Of a stretch of DNA of 34,229 bases, positions 6,304 through 14,101 are shown in pieces. Source of the stretch: Dehalococcoidia bacterium. GTDB lineage: Bacteria; Chloroflexota; Dehalococcoidia; Lucifugimonadales; SHYT01. The notes below the pieces were generated by a model, which saw only the letters and a list, made by a program, of their open reading frames with translations, did no database searches and was not told the DNA's origin. Each line of letters begins with the position of its first letter. Position 1 is the first letter of the stretch. The DNA lies in contig SHYT01000013.1 of the NCBI GenBank assembly GCA_009692665.1, forward strand, positions 1-34,229, read 5' to 3'. The position numbers and the translations under genes are program-made.

Positions 6304-7434
6304 CTACCGGCTCGCCCCGCTGAGCGCTTTCTCTTTGGCTTTCTGCACCAGCTTTTGGTCCATTTTCATAGGCGCGCCAGAGCCGCCGAGACGGACGGCC
6401 AGGATTTCCGCAATGATGCTGACGGCAATCTCTTGTGGTGTCCGGCCGCCGATGTCCAAGCCGACGGGGGCGTGGACGGAGTTGATGCGGTCCTCCGGGA
6501 TGCCTTTGCGGAACATTTCTTCAAATATGAGGATGCTTTTGCGGCGGCTGCCCAGGAGGCCAATGTAGCCCGCTTTGGAGCGAAGTGCCGCCTCGGTGGC
6601 CATGTCGTCGTACTGGTGGCCGCGCGAGGCGATGATGACGAACGTGTTGCTGTTGATGGGGAACTTGGACAGGTCGTCACGGTAAGAGCCTACGACCGTT
6701 AGGTCGGCTTCCGGAAAGCGGTCGCGGTTGGCGAACTCAGGACGGTCGTCCAGCACGAAGATGCGAAAGCCAAGGATCTTAGCGATAGGAGCGAGCGCCT
6801 TGGAGATGTGGCCACCGCCCATAAGCACGAGCTGGGGGGGAGTGGTGTATGCCTCCACAAACACCTCCGCGCCGTTCTCTAGCGAGAGGTATTCGCACTT
6901 GCCGTAGGCCATCAACTCACGCGCTTTTATCTTGACGGCGGAGTCGAGATCGCTGTTGCCGAGGGTACCCTCTTGCTTGCCGTTTTCGTGGAAGAAGACC
7001 TTGGCGCCGACGGCGGCGCTAGAGCCTTTGGGAGCCTTGGCGAGGGTGCCGAGGGCGACGGTCTTGCCGCCGTCGTACGCATCCCGGATCTCTTTGGCGT
7101 AGCTGAGAACAGGCTGCCTCTGGTAGACGGGATCGATGAGGAAGTACATGGTGCCGCCGCAGATGAGGCCATCGCGGGCGGCGATCTCTTCATTCAGCAA
7201 GTATTCGCGGACTTCAGCCGGAGCGTGCGCGCGGAGCATGGTCTTAGCCGCGTACCAGATATCGCCTTCAACACAGCCGCCGCCGAGGGTGCCTACCGCG
7301 CTGCCATCCTCGCGTACCCACAGCTTAGCTCCAGGCTTCTGAGGGGTTGAACCTTTAGTGCGAACAACGGTAGCCAGCACCCCTTGTTTGCCGGACTCTA
7401 GCTCGCGCACAGCTTCTCTAAAAACGTTTTCCAC
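6304..7434 (-). CDS. xdhC: XdhC/CoxF-family molybdoenzyme maturation factor
   Basis: A 376-residue protein that in known systems binds molybdenum cofactor, promotes its sulfuration and hands it to xanthine dehydrogenase or CO dehydrogenase. Seen: the N-terminal XdhC/CoxI domain with GSTPQKPGAK at 28-37 and GTLGGGCVEG at 49-58, and the C-terminal Rossmann domain with LMGGGHIS at 204-211, LDDRPEFAN near 228-236, RGHQYD at 251-256, YIGLLGSRRK at 270-279 and HAPVGLDIGGRTPQEIA at 321-337. All hallmark blocks are present. The start is GTG at 7434 behind an AGGAG ribosome site 8-9 nt upstream. mocA follows on the same strand but the GIY-YIG unit has been inserted between them. The molybdoenzyme it serves is not in this window. 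Confidence 0.9.
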   Translation of the reverse strand: MENVFREAVRELESGKQGVLATVVRTKGSTPQKPGAKLWVREDGSAVGTLGGGCVEGDIWYAAKTMLRAHAPAEVREYLLNEEIAARDGLICGGTMYFLIDPVYQRQPVLSYAKEIRDAYDGGKTVALGTLAKAPKGSSAAVGAKVFFHENGKQEGTLGNSDLDSAVKIKARELMAYGKCEYLSLENGAEVFVEAYTTPPQLVLMGGGHISKALAPIAKILGFRIFVLDDRPEFANRDRFPEADLTVVGSYRDDLSKFPINSNTFVIIASRGHQYDDMATEAALRSKAGYIGLLGSRRKSILIFEEMFRKGIPEDRINSVHAPVGLDIGGRTPQEIAVSIIAEILAVRLGGSGAPMKMDQKLVQKAKEKALSGASR

Positions 7435-7996
7435 AACCCAATCTCCTAGAGGCGGTTTCTAATCGAGTTATCTCAGTCCACGTTCGGTGCTAGGCCCCTG
7501 CTTGAACCGGTACTGTTCATTATAACGCGGCGCTCAATTCCGTGGTAACGATACAGTGACTAGGTGAAACCGCCCGCGCTACGTCAAAAATAAAGTTAAG
7601 CCCACTGCGACGGAACCCGTCTTGATACCTACTGGTAACGGCGAATGTTTGCGTATAGTGTCGCAACTGAGTGGCATTGAACCACATGCTGCGGGCGCGA
7701 CAGGATGCTTTGCGTGGTTGGCTTGCGCCGCTGAGGGCAGCAGATACAGGGGGAGCGGTTGCCAGTCCGGTTCCCAATCCGGGAAGGACTGTTCCCGAAG
7801 TTTCTCAATGGCTACATCTATCTGCACAGGATGATACCTCTGCTTTGGGGCCGACCGCCGATTTTTTCTTCTTGCAGTGGAGTGTTTGCTGGAGGTAAAA
7901 GGGCTCACATCTAGCATGCAGCCGTGCGTACGTGGGCGCAAGAGGCTGCTGTCCAGGTCTTGGGCCCCAGTTTCACCGCTTTTGTGGGGTCTGGTG
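7435..7996. other. 562-nt intergenic stretch without a convincing gene
   Basis: No ORF here has a ribosome site or recognisable motifs. A perfect TATAAT on the minus strand (7524-7519) is a possible -10 box for xdhC, but no good -35 is seen. The segment 7655-7721 is a degenerate copy of a sequence found again at 21214-21280. Confidence 0.5.
7655..7721 (+). repeat. Degenerate intergenic repeat, copy 1
   Basis: From TAGTGTCGCAACTG through CATGCTGCGGGCGCG and CAGGATGCT to TGGTTGGC this aligns with 21214-21280 in the same orientation at roughly 70 percent identity, with a 12-nt exact core (GTGTCGCAACTG). Weaker similarity extends about 20 nt on both sides. No coding function is seen; it may be the worn remains of a mobile or structured element. 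Confidence 0.5.
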
Positions 7997-9037
7997 CTAA
8001 GGGACTTCCAGGATGATTTTTCCGAAGAACGTGCGGTCTTCCATAAGACGGTGGGCATCCTGGGCATGCTCAAGCGGGAAGACACGGTCAATGCGCGACC
8101 ATATGCGTCCGGCGCCAGCCGCGGCCAGCACTTCACTCAGGTCCTGTGGTGTGCCCATTGTGACGCCGAAGAGGGTGATTTGCCTGGTGAAAAGCGCGCC
8201 CAGTTGAAGTTCTGTCTTGTAGCCGGAGGTTACGCCGCACACGCCGTACCGGCCCCCAGAGGCCGTAGCGGCGTACGCCTTGGGGAAGAAATCGCTGCCT
8301 ACGTGGTCAACGACTACGTCCACGCCGCGATTATTCGTCAGCGCCATTACCCGCTCAGTAATGTCTTCCTGCGTGTAGTTGATGACTTCGTCAGCGCCGA
8401 TTTCGATCGCCAAGGCAGCTTTCTCAGGAGTGCTGGTGGTGGCGAGAACGCGAGCACCGATGGCGTGCTTGGCTACCTGGATGGCCGCAACGCCAACTCC
8501 TGCCGACGCCGAAGAGACCAAGATGCTCTCCCAGGGCTTAAGCTGCGCCCGCCGGACGACTATGTTCCAAACAGGCATGAAAGTGGTTGGCAGTGCTGCC
8601 GCTTCACGGTAGGTGAGTGTTGGCGGAATGACGTGTGCGTTGAGTCCGGGAACAACAACGTACTCAGCATATCCGCCGTTTACGCTGGAACCCAAGACGT
8701 GGCTGTGCTCGCAGAAATCTTGCCGGCCCACCAGGCACTGGGCGCATGCGTTGCACCAGAGCACGGGGTTGAGCACGACGCGGTCTCCCACCCTCACGTT
8801 GGACACTGCGCTCCCCGTGGCAACCACGTCCCCCGCCACATCCATCCCAGGTATGAGCGGCTTCCGGAACTCCCGTTTGGTGCCACGCACCCCGGAGCGC
8901 GTAAAGACATCGCGCCGGTTTACAGCGCAGGCGCGTACTCGGACCTGTATCTCGTTTGCTGAGAAAACAGGGTCTGGCTGATCGCCATATTTGAGGGCGG
9001 ACAGGCCGCCATGGGCCTCCAGATAGATAGCTTTCAT
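7997..9037 (-). CDS. Zinc-binding MDR-family NAD(P)-dependent oxidoreductase
   Basis: A 346-residue medium-chain dehydrogenase/reductase. The structural zinc lobe is intact: C95, C98, C101 and C109 in CNACAQCLVGRQDFC. The catalytic zinc ligands of true alcohol dehydrogenases are missing: the usual PGHE is PGMD and the usual catalytic CxxC/H start is CAVNRRD. It therefore resembles quinone/enone reductases that retain only the structural zinc. The nucleotide-binding turn is SASAGVGVAAIQVAK and the sugar-binding strand ends VLATTSTPEKA, without an acidic residue, suggesting NADPH (inference). The ATG at 9037 follows a GGGAGGC ribosome site. A near-consensus promoter lies just upstream, so the gene is probably transcribed alone. 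The substrate is unknown; alpha,beta-unsaturated carbonyls are the most plausible guess. Confidence 0.85.
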   Translation of the reverse strand: MKAIYLEAHGGLSALKYGDQPDPVFSANEIQVRVRACAVNRRDVFTRSGVRGTKREFRKPLIPGMDVAGDVVATGSAVSNVRVGDRVVLNPVLWCNACAQCLVGRQDFCEHSHVLGSSVNGGYAEYVVVPGLNAHVIPPTLTYREAAALPTTFMPVWNIVVRRAQLKPWESILVSSASAGVGVAAIQVAKHAIGARVLATTSTPEKAALAIEIGADEVINYTQEDITERVMALTNNRGVDVVVDHVGSDFFPKAYAATASGGRYGVCGVTSGYKTELQLGALFTRQITLFGVTMGTPQDLSEVLAAAGAGRIWSRIDRVFPLEHAQDAHRLMEDRTFFGKIILEVP

Positions 9038-9066
9038 GAGGGTTGCCTCCCTTGGATTGGTCTCCC

Positions 9067-9095
9067 AGTATAGCCGTCGGCTCCAGGGCAGGCAA
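9067..9095 (-). promoter_or_regulatory. Sigma-70 type promoter of the MDR oxidoreductase
   Basis: Minus-strand TTGCCT (9095-9090), a 17-nt spacer and TATACT (9072-9067). The predicted start near 9060 gives a 22-nt leader before the ATG. Confidence 0.65.
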
Positions 9096-9119
9096 ACAGC
9101 AGAAGCGAGACAAATGGCA

Positions 9120-9158
9120 AAAGGAACGGCGCGTTTTTGAAAAACGCACCGTTCCTTT
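9120..9158 (-). terminator. Terminator hairpin after the methyltransferase gene
   Basis: Two 19-nt arms (9120-9138 and 9140-9158) pair with one mismatch: AAAGGAACGG(C/T)GCGTTTTT against its complement. On the minus strand the descending arm ends in CTTTTG. It lies about 95 nt after the stop of the methyltransferase at 9255 and just before the promoter of the next gene. Confidence 0.65.
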
Positions 9159-9254
9159 GTTGGAGCTTTTGAAGGGATTGCCTTCGGCTTCGGCTCCTCC
9201 TCGGCGCTGCTCGGAGACTGCGTCTCTCGGCTCGGGGTCTGCGACTGCGGCTTG

Positions 9255-10091
9255 CTAGGCGCGAACAGCTATGACACTGAGCCAGTTGCGGGGCACGGCG
9301 TCAATGTTTAGCTCGTGCATGACTTGTTGCACCGCTTCCTGCAAGGCAGCCGATGCTTGGCTTAGGGGCACGCCGGGGAGGGCGCCCTGGACAAAGTCTT
9401 CATAGTGGCTAATGTCCATCCAGCCTTGCAGCGTGATGGGTGTTGGCTTGATGTCGTGCTTCAGAATGGTGAAGTTGTGCTGGCGAAGCAGGTCAAAGTA
9501 CTCGTCCGAGGTGAGTTGCTTTCGTGATTCCACCTTGAGCTGAGCGGAGGGCATGACGTTGTACTTTGCTTTGGCGATACGGGTTGCGCGCATCATCCAC
9601 CGGCGGTAAAACTGTTCAGTCTCAGGGGGGTGGGCGCCCAGGAAGAAAGCGCTGTTGAAGGCGAAGATGCCACCTGACCTGAGGGTCTGGTTGACGCCCT
9701 CCAGAAGCGCATGCTTGTCGCCCATATTGTGGATTGAGTTGAGCAGCAGTACACGGTCAACACGCTGTTTGACGACGGCCGACATCTGCTCAGCACGTGT
9801 TTGCACGAGCTGAATGGTAACGTCGCGGAAGGTAGCCAGTTGCTCCATAGCCTCGCGGAGGGCCTGGGCAGAGACGTCGACGCCGATGAGGAGGCTGTCG
9901 CGCGCGCCACGAAGGTGTTCCAGGATCATGCGGCTGGCGGAACCGGTGCCGCAAGCAAGTTCCACAATTTTCTGGCCGGGCTTAATCTCGGATAGGTCAA
10001 TGAGGTATTTATTGGCAGCTTTGTAGAAGTCCTGTTCGGCGAAAGGTCGGAAGGAATAGCTATGCGAGGGGGTAGCCTGTTCGTCGCCCAT
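9255..10091 (-). CDS. Class I SAM-dependent methyltransferase
   Basis: A 278-residue methyltransferase. Seen: motif I KIVELACGTGSAS at about 41-53, an acidic end of strand 2 (LIGVDVS), the VDRVLLLNSIHNM strand 4 and the post-motif LRSGGIFAFNSAFF. A family-specific C-terminal half of about 120 residues carries YRRWMMRATRIAK and DISHYEDFVQG, probably forming the acceptor pocket. The acceptor is unknown. The ATG at 10091 was chosen because AGGAGGA lies 5 nt before it; the longer ORF from 10139 has no ribosome site. The gene is alone between the prepilin peptidase remnant and the oxidoreductase, and ends in a strong hairpin. Confidence 0.8.
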   Translation of the reverse strand: MGDEQATPSHSYSFRPFAEQDFYKAANKYLIDLSEIKPGQKIVELACGTGSASRMILEHLRGARDSLLIGVDVSAQALREAMEQLATFRDVTIQLVQTRAEQMSAVVKQRVDRVLLLNSIHNMGDKHALLEGVNQTLRSGGIFAFNSAFFLGAHPPETEQFYRRWMMRATRIAKAKYNVMPSAQLKVESRKQLTSDEYFDLLRQHNFTILKHDIKPTPITLQGWMDISHYEDFVQGALPGVPLSQASAALQEAVQQVMHELNIDAVPRNWLSVIAVRA

Positions 10092-10262
10092 AGGCTCCTC
10101 CTGAAGCAAAAGAGTGGGGCTGTTGCCTATTTCTCCCATATTTATGCTGCCAGTCTAACAAAGGGCAAATAGGAAGTCTAGGTACGACCAAGAGGTATTT
10201 TAATAAACGAAGCTTTCTTGCAGCCCATAGGCGGTCTATCCGGCTCAGTACGACTCTTGTGG

Positions 10263-10991
10263 CTACCGTAGGAGCAGGGTATTCACAAAGCTCAGGTACC
10301 AGTCACGGATAACGAAGCCAAAGAAGAGGGTGACGAGGGTTGCCGTGCTGAGAAAAGGGCCAAATGGGATGGCGGATTTCCGTTCTTTGAGGTGTGTTAA
10401 GAGCAGGACTGCTCCCGCGATGCCACCGGCAATAAACGCCAGCGGCAGGGCGACTATTGTCAGTTGCCAGTCGAGCATTGCGCCCATGAGCGCGCCGAAT
10501 TCCACATCGCCTTCACCCATGCCGCCGCGGGAAAGGAGATAAATGAGGAAGAGTATTCCGAATGCGACCGCGGCACCCGCCACAGCGTTTACGTAGCTGA
10601 AGAGGAGCGACGCGCTGTTGGCGGGCGGTCCGATGGGTGCGGCGGCTAGTGCGACGACAAGCATGGGGACGACGACAACGTTCAAGATCGATGAAGAAGA
10701 TGACGATGAGGGTTGCCGTGTATAAGGCGTACAGAAGGCCCACGGGTGTAAGGCCGTATTGGAGACCGACATATCCGAAGAGCTCGCCGGTGAGGGTTTC
10801 AACAAGGGGAATGCACACCGGGATGGACGCGCGGCAGTAGCGACAGCAGCCACGGGCTCTCTGCAGATAGGGCAGCGAGAGCGCGGCCGAATGAGGGACT
10901 GCCGCTCCGGTAGCCGGTCAATGCAGACGTTCAGAAAGCTGCCGATGAACAAGCCAAAGACTGCAAAGACAAGGGCCGTAACGATCGCCAC
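10263..10991 (-). pseudogene. Prepilin peptidase (A24 type IV) with two compensating frameshifts
   Basis: The start ([20 protein letters not shown], then CPIC at 40-43) and the end ([35 protein letters not shown]) are typical of TadV/PilD leader peptidases, which cut and sometimes methylate type IV pilin precursors at the inner membrane. Between residues about 48 and 101 the open frame is nonsense (SSSSSSS and so on), while another frame reads [31 protein letters not shown] and VIFFIDLER, the correct middle. Two shifts, near 10850 and 10691, thus cancel out. The first also removes roughly 15-20 residues between the two CxxC pairs; the second falls just after the first catalytic Asp (FFIDLE). 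The start is GTG 10991 with a weak ribosome site. No other pilus genes are near. Read as a decayed gene or a local assembly problem. Confidence 0.8.
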
Positions 10992-11020
10992 GACTTCATA
11001 CCGTAAAGGCAGCCAGGAGA

Positions 11021-11086
11021 ATGGTCAATCCATGGGGCAATTTAGTAGTGGTTCGATTCGAGTATCTGGAACTATGGATTGGCCAT
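11021..11086. repeat. Imperfect inverted repeat
   Basis: ATGGTCAATCCATGG (11021-11035) and CTATGGATTGGCCAT (11072-11086) pair at 13 of 15 positions around a 36-nt spacer, in the gap before the prepilin peptidase remnant. No function is evident. Confidence 0.45.
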
Positions 11087-11137
11087 AAGTCCAATTGGGC
11101 CGACCAAACTGGGAAACGCTGCCAGCTCCTGTGGTGT

Positions 11138-11170
11138 CCGTTCATGGTTCGACAGGCTCACCACGAACGG
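11138..11170 (+). repeat. 33-nt REP-like palindrome, copy C (solo)
   Basis: Same length and orientation as copy B, with which it shares CCGTTCATGGTTCGA and CTCACCACGAACGG; the two differ only at three central positions. It stands alone in the gap between the prepilin peptidase remnant and tRNA-Glu, with no nuclease gene beside it. Confidence 0.85.
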
Positions 11171-11390
11171 GGAAAACAAGTGGCTGAGTGAGAGAGGGGG
11201 CAAGAAGTCGGGCGTCCTGTTCACCGTGTCGAGCAAATAATCACGTGGCAAATTGACCCACTACCGGCGATTTAGACGCCCCCTGCTTGCTTTAGGGCTC
11301 GTCCTCGGTCTTTTTCTTGCCGGAGGCGCCTGCCATAGGAACGACAATACCTTTTCTGACAAGCGGAGAAGGTCTCTTGGGGAGCAGGTA

Positions 11391-11464
11391 CGCCCTCAGT
11401 GGGGTTCGAACCCACGGTCTCCACCTTGAAAGGGTGGCGTCCTAGGCCACTAGACGATGAGGGC
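11391..11464 (-). tRNA. tRNA-Glu (anticodon TTC)
   Basis: The minus strand folds as a complete cloverleaf: acceptor GCCCTCA/TGAGGGC, D arm GTCT..GGAC, anticodon stem CCACC/GGTGG around loop CTTTCAA, and T arm GTGGG-TTCGAAC-CCCAC, with discriminator G. The loop places TTC as anticodon, reading GAA/GAG. CCA is not encoded. It lies about 90 nt downstream of argC on the same strand. Confidence 0.95.
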
Positions 11465-11553
11465 ACGAGGGCAACTCCCTCGACCCACTCTCTGTACGTT
11501 GCATTTGGGTGCGAGGTGCGGGCCTGAGGCAGGTATATTTTATGGTACGGGTT

Positions 11554-12588
11554 CTACGGGTAGATAGCCAGCGCTTCCAGTCCGGTGCGCTCTGGCAAGC
11601 CGAACATGACGTTCATATTGTGGACTGCCTGTCCAGCCGCTCCCTTGACCAGATTGTCCAGACAACTTACGACTATGAGGCGGTTGGTGCGATGGTCAAT
11701 GGATGGGTAAAGGAGGCAGTCGTTGGTGCCGAGCGTGTGCTTCGTAGCGGGCGGCGCGGGCGCCACTTTCACGAACGGCTCATTGGCATAGAAGTCATGA
11801 TAGATCTCTTTAATCCGTGTGCTGCCCTTGGGGCCGCTGGGGAGCGCACCGTCTTTGAGCGTGGCGTAGCAAGAGCTAAGGATGCCGCGAGTCATAGGGA
11901 TGAGGTGCGGCAGGAATGTCACGCGGGGCTCAGAGCCTTTGTCCAACGCCCTGAGCTCCTGGGTGATTTCCGGCAGGTGGCGGTGCCCTTCCAGGCTATA
12001 GGCTGACACACTCTCGTTGACCTCAGAGAAGTGCGTACCCAAGCCAACCGAACGGCCAGCGCCGGAGACGCCGGACTTGCTGTCTACGATGAAATCCGGA
12101 TGAACCAAGCCCTCTTTGACGGCGGGTGCAAAGGCGAGTATGGCGCTGGTGGGATAGCAGCCGGGATTGGCCACCAAGCGGCAGGAAGCGATTTGTTTCT
12201 TGTATAGCTCAGTAAGGCCGTAGACCGCTTCCTCAAGGTACTCCGGGCAAGGGTGCTGCACGCCATACCATTGCTCAAATTCAGCGACGTTCTTCAGGCG
12301 GAAGTCTGCGCTGATGTCGATAACTTTGACGCCTTTCTTAAGGAACGGCGCGCATGCCTCTGCGCTGGCTTTGTGAGGGAGCGCTGAGAAGACGACGTCC
12401 ACACTTTCCGTGACGTCTTTCTCAATGGTGAGGTTTATGGAAGCAAGGTGAGGGAATACGTCTCCCAGCTTTTTGCCTGCCTCGGTACGCCCAGTCACGG
12501 ACACGACTTTGGCCTGTGGATGGTTGACCAGGATACGAGCGAGCTCTGACCCGGCGTAGCCGGTGACGTTGATGATTGCTGCGCGCAT
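11554..12588 (-). CDS. argC: N-acetyl-gamma-glutamyl-phosphate reductase
   Basis: A 344-residue enzyme catalysing the NADPH-dependent third step of arginine synthesis, from N-acetylglutamyl phosphate to the semialdehyde. Seen: the nucleotide-binding TGYAGSEL at 9-16, FSALPHKAS at 67-75, IDISADFRL at 90-98, the catalytic cysteine C144 in NPGCYPT, SGVSGAGR at 172-179 and EGHRHLPEI with the conserved histidine. The length matches the bacterial long type. The ATG at 12588 follows a GAGGTAAGA ribosome site and a promoter of the common type in this window. No other arg genes are adjacent, so the pathway is dispersed or lies beyond the window. Confidence 0.95.
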   Translation of the reverse strand: MRAAIINVTGYAGSELARILVNHPQAKVVSVTGRTEAGKKLGDVFPHLASINLTIEKDVTESVDVVFSALPHKASAEACAPFLKKGVKVIDISADFRLKNVAEFEQWYGVQHPCPEYLEEAVYGLTELYKKQIASCRLVANPGCYPTSAILAFAPAVKEGLVHPDFIVDSKSGVSGAGRSVGLGTHFSEVNESVSAYSLEGHRHLPEITQELRALDKGSEPRVTFLPHLIPMTRGILSSCYATLKDGALPSGPKGSTRIKEIYHDFYANEPFVKVAPAPPATKHTLGTNDCLLYPSIDHRTNRLIVVSCLDNLVKGAAGQAVHNMNVMFGLPERTGLEALAIYP

Positions 12589-12648
12589 TTTCTTACCTCA
12601 GACGCTGGTCACACATTGACCTTTAGGGGCACGGTTCGGATGGCTCGT

Positions 12649-12678
12649 AGTATAGCTTGCCAGAGGCTGCTTCGGCAA
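12649..12678 (-). promoter_or_regulatory. Sigma-70 type promoter of argC
   Basis: Minus-strand TTGCCG (12678-12673), an 18-nt spacer and TATACT (12654-12649), giving a leader of about 55 nt before the argC ATG. Confidence 0.6.
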
Positions 12679-12749
12679 ACCAAGCGCGATACGACCGCTT
12701 GACGGATGTGCATGTATCGGAATTATTGAAAGCAGCATCGAACAGGAAA

Positions 12750-12779
12750 GTGACAAGGACAACTGGGGTTGGTTACTAT
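12750..12779 (+). promoter_or_regulatory. Possible promoter of the thioredoxin-fold gene
   Basis: GTGACA (12750-12755), an 18-nt spacer and TACTAT (12774-12779). It is weaker than the others; it points away from the argC promoter, making a divergent pair. Confidence 0.4.
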
Positions 12780-12840
12780 AAGAGCAACAGGCGCACACAT
12801 CGAGGGCAACTAGACGACAGCTAAGCTATAGGAGGGTGGA

Positions 12841-13434
12841 ATGACGACGGGTCAAAGCGTGGTGACTCCCGAACGGTTTGCACAGGGCCTTCTGTATAAG
12901 GATTACATGGCTAATGTGGTGAAGGTGAATAAGGACCGTTTTGAGCGGTACTATCAGACCGCTCAGCAGCAGATGACGCCGGCAGATGTAGAGTTTTTCA
13001 AGAAGGCAGTACATGCGCCTGGCGGCCCGGCCAAGGTACTGGTCATTGGCGAGGACTGGTGTCCAGACGTGTACCGGGGCATGCCCACGATTGCGGCGGT
13101 AGCGGATGCCTCCGGTATGGACATGAAGGTCTTTCCGCGTGACTCCCATTTGGACATCATGAATGAATTCCTGAACCAGGGGCAGTTCCAATCCGTTCCC
13201 ACCGTAGTGTTTTACACGAAGGACTATTCGTACATCATGCATTGGATAGAGCGCCCTGAGTCGGTGACCAAGGAGATGGAGGAGATCCGTGCTAAGGTAG
13301 CCGCAGAAATGGCCGGCAAGCCTGAACAGGAGATTCGGGGAGAGTCATCGAAACGGAACACGGAACTATTCCCGCACTACCAGCGCCTTACTATTGACGA
13401 CTGGAAGCAAATTTTCAGGAAGTACGTTCGGTAA
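12841..13434 (+). CDS. Thioredoxin-fold protein with a single cysteine (WCPD)
   Basis: A 197-residue protein related to the thioredoxin family (the PF14595-like group). The fold signature is AKVLVIGEDWCPDVYRGMP, with W73-C74-P75-D76 in place of WCxxC, and a later VPTVVFY carrying the cis-proline. C74 is the only cysteine in the whole protein, so it cannot form the usual internal disulfide; it could act through mixed disulfides, as a thiol-dependent enzyme, or as a redox-independent scaffold. There is no signal peptide, so it is probably cytoplasmic. The ATG at 12841 has an AGGAGG ribosome site 6 nt away, and an intrinsic terminator lies directly after the stop, so it is a monocistronic gene. 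The partner is unknown. Confidence 0.8.
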   Translation: MTTGQSVVTPERFAQGLLYKDYMANVVKVNKDRFERYYQTAQQQMTPADVEFFKKAVHAPGGPAKVLVIGEDWCPDVYRGMPTIAAVADASGMDMKVFPRDSHLDIMNEFLNQGQFQSVPTVVFYTKDYSYIMHWIERPESVTKEMEEIRAKVAAEMAGKPEQEIRGESSKRNTELFPHYQRLTIDDWKQIFRKYVR

Positions 13435-13456
13435 TTCGCGCCAGGGGTTGTTCTTG

Positions 13457-13489
13457 AAGAGAGACGGTGAAAGCCGCCTCTCTTTTTTG
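13457..13489 (+). terminator. Rho-independent terminator of the thioredoxin-fold gene
   Basis: Arms AAGAGAGACGG (13457-13467) and CCGCCTCTCTT (13474-13484), one mismatch, loop TGAAAG, then a six-T run. It lies 23 nt after the stop codon. Confidence 0.85.
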
Positions 13490-13510
13490 TGGGAACTGCC
13501 TCCCAACCAA

Positions 13511-14101
13511 TTACGCCAAATAGACATACTGGGCCATGCGGAGGATGAACCGGATAAAGGGGTCGTAGAGGCGGAAGAAGAGAAAAACGACGTTGGTTAT
13601 TGCGAAACCTATGAGAGCCCCGGCAAGCATGTCTGAGGGGTATGAGGCGCCTGCTATGACCCGAGCTATTCCCCACAGTCCAGCCAGCACGCAAGCGATT
13701 GCGCCAAGCTTGCGGTTTGCCGTCCAGATGCCTACCGCGAATCCAAAACCGATGGCGGCAGCTTGCATTGGAAATGAGGAGTCGCTGGCGTGATAGAAGA
13801 GCAAGTGGAGGTGAAAAGTCTCAAATGGGCGCGGGCGAAAGAAGAACTCGTTTAAGATTGCCACTGCAAAAGAGCTGAGGCCCATGCCTGTCATGGCGCC
13901 TAATGCTGCGCGCTGGGAGCGCATGCGTGATTCCTGCGAACGGGGGCCGAACCACATGCCCAGGATAAAGAGGGACAGCACGACAGGAACGAGGTAATCG
14001 CTGGCAAGGAATTGGATGAGGTTGTCCAGCCAGGGCAAAGCGGCTACCCAGCCGTTGAGCCAGAGTAGTAGCGCCGTATCCATTTTCGCAAGTAGTTCCA
14101 T
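13511..14101 (-). CDS. PAP2-like integral membrane protein lacking the catalytic histidines
   Basis: A 196-residue membrane protein with about five hydrophobic segments. It follows the layout of BcrC-type undecaprenyl-diphosphate phosphatases: FFFRPRPFE at 86-93, HLLFYHASDSSFP at 98-111 and ARVIAGASYPSD at 146-157. However, the acid/base residues are changed: the lysine of KxxxxxxRP is N84, the SFPSDH motif reads SFPMQAA without its histidine, and the usual GxHYPSD reads GASYPSD, S153 replacing the nucleophilic histidine. It may be an inactive or functionally shifted member, for example a lipid-binding protein. It ends the plsY group: its ATG at 14101 overlaps the upstream gene by 58 nt, with GAAGGA as ribosome site; a second ATG at 14083 is possible. 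Placement beside plsY suggests a membrane-lipid role. Confidence 0.75.
   Translation of the reverse strand: MELLAKMDTALLLWLNGWVAALPWLDNLIQFLASDYLVPVVLSLFILGMWFGPRSQESRMRSQRAALGAMTGMGLSSFAVAILNEFFFRPRPFETFHLHLLFYHASDSSFPMQAAAIGFGFAVGIWTANRKLGAIACVLAGLWGIARVIAGASYPSDMLAGALIGFAITNVVFLFFRLYDPFIRFILRMAQYVYLA

Noticed and set aside
7579-8136. 185-codon minus-strand ORF
   Set aside because: Half is a shadow of the MDR oxidoreductase and the rest lies in the gene-free gap without motifs or a ribosome site.
9165-9250. CTCGG-rich low-complexity stretch as a repeat array or CRISPR
   Set aside because: Units are irregular, too short and lack spacers of constant length.
11272-11466. 64-codon ORF beginning MPSSSSGLGRHPFKVETVGSNPTEG
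   Set aside because: It is a translation of the tRNA-Glu gene itself.
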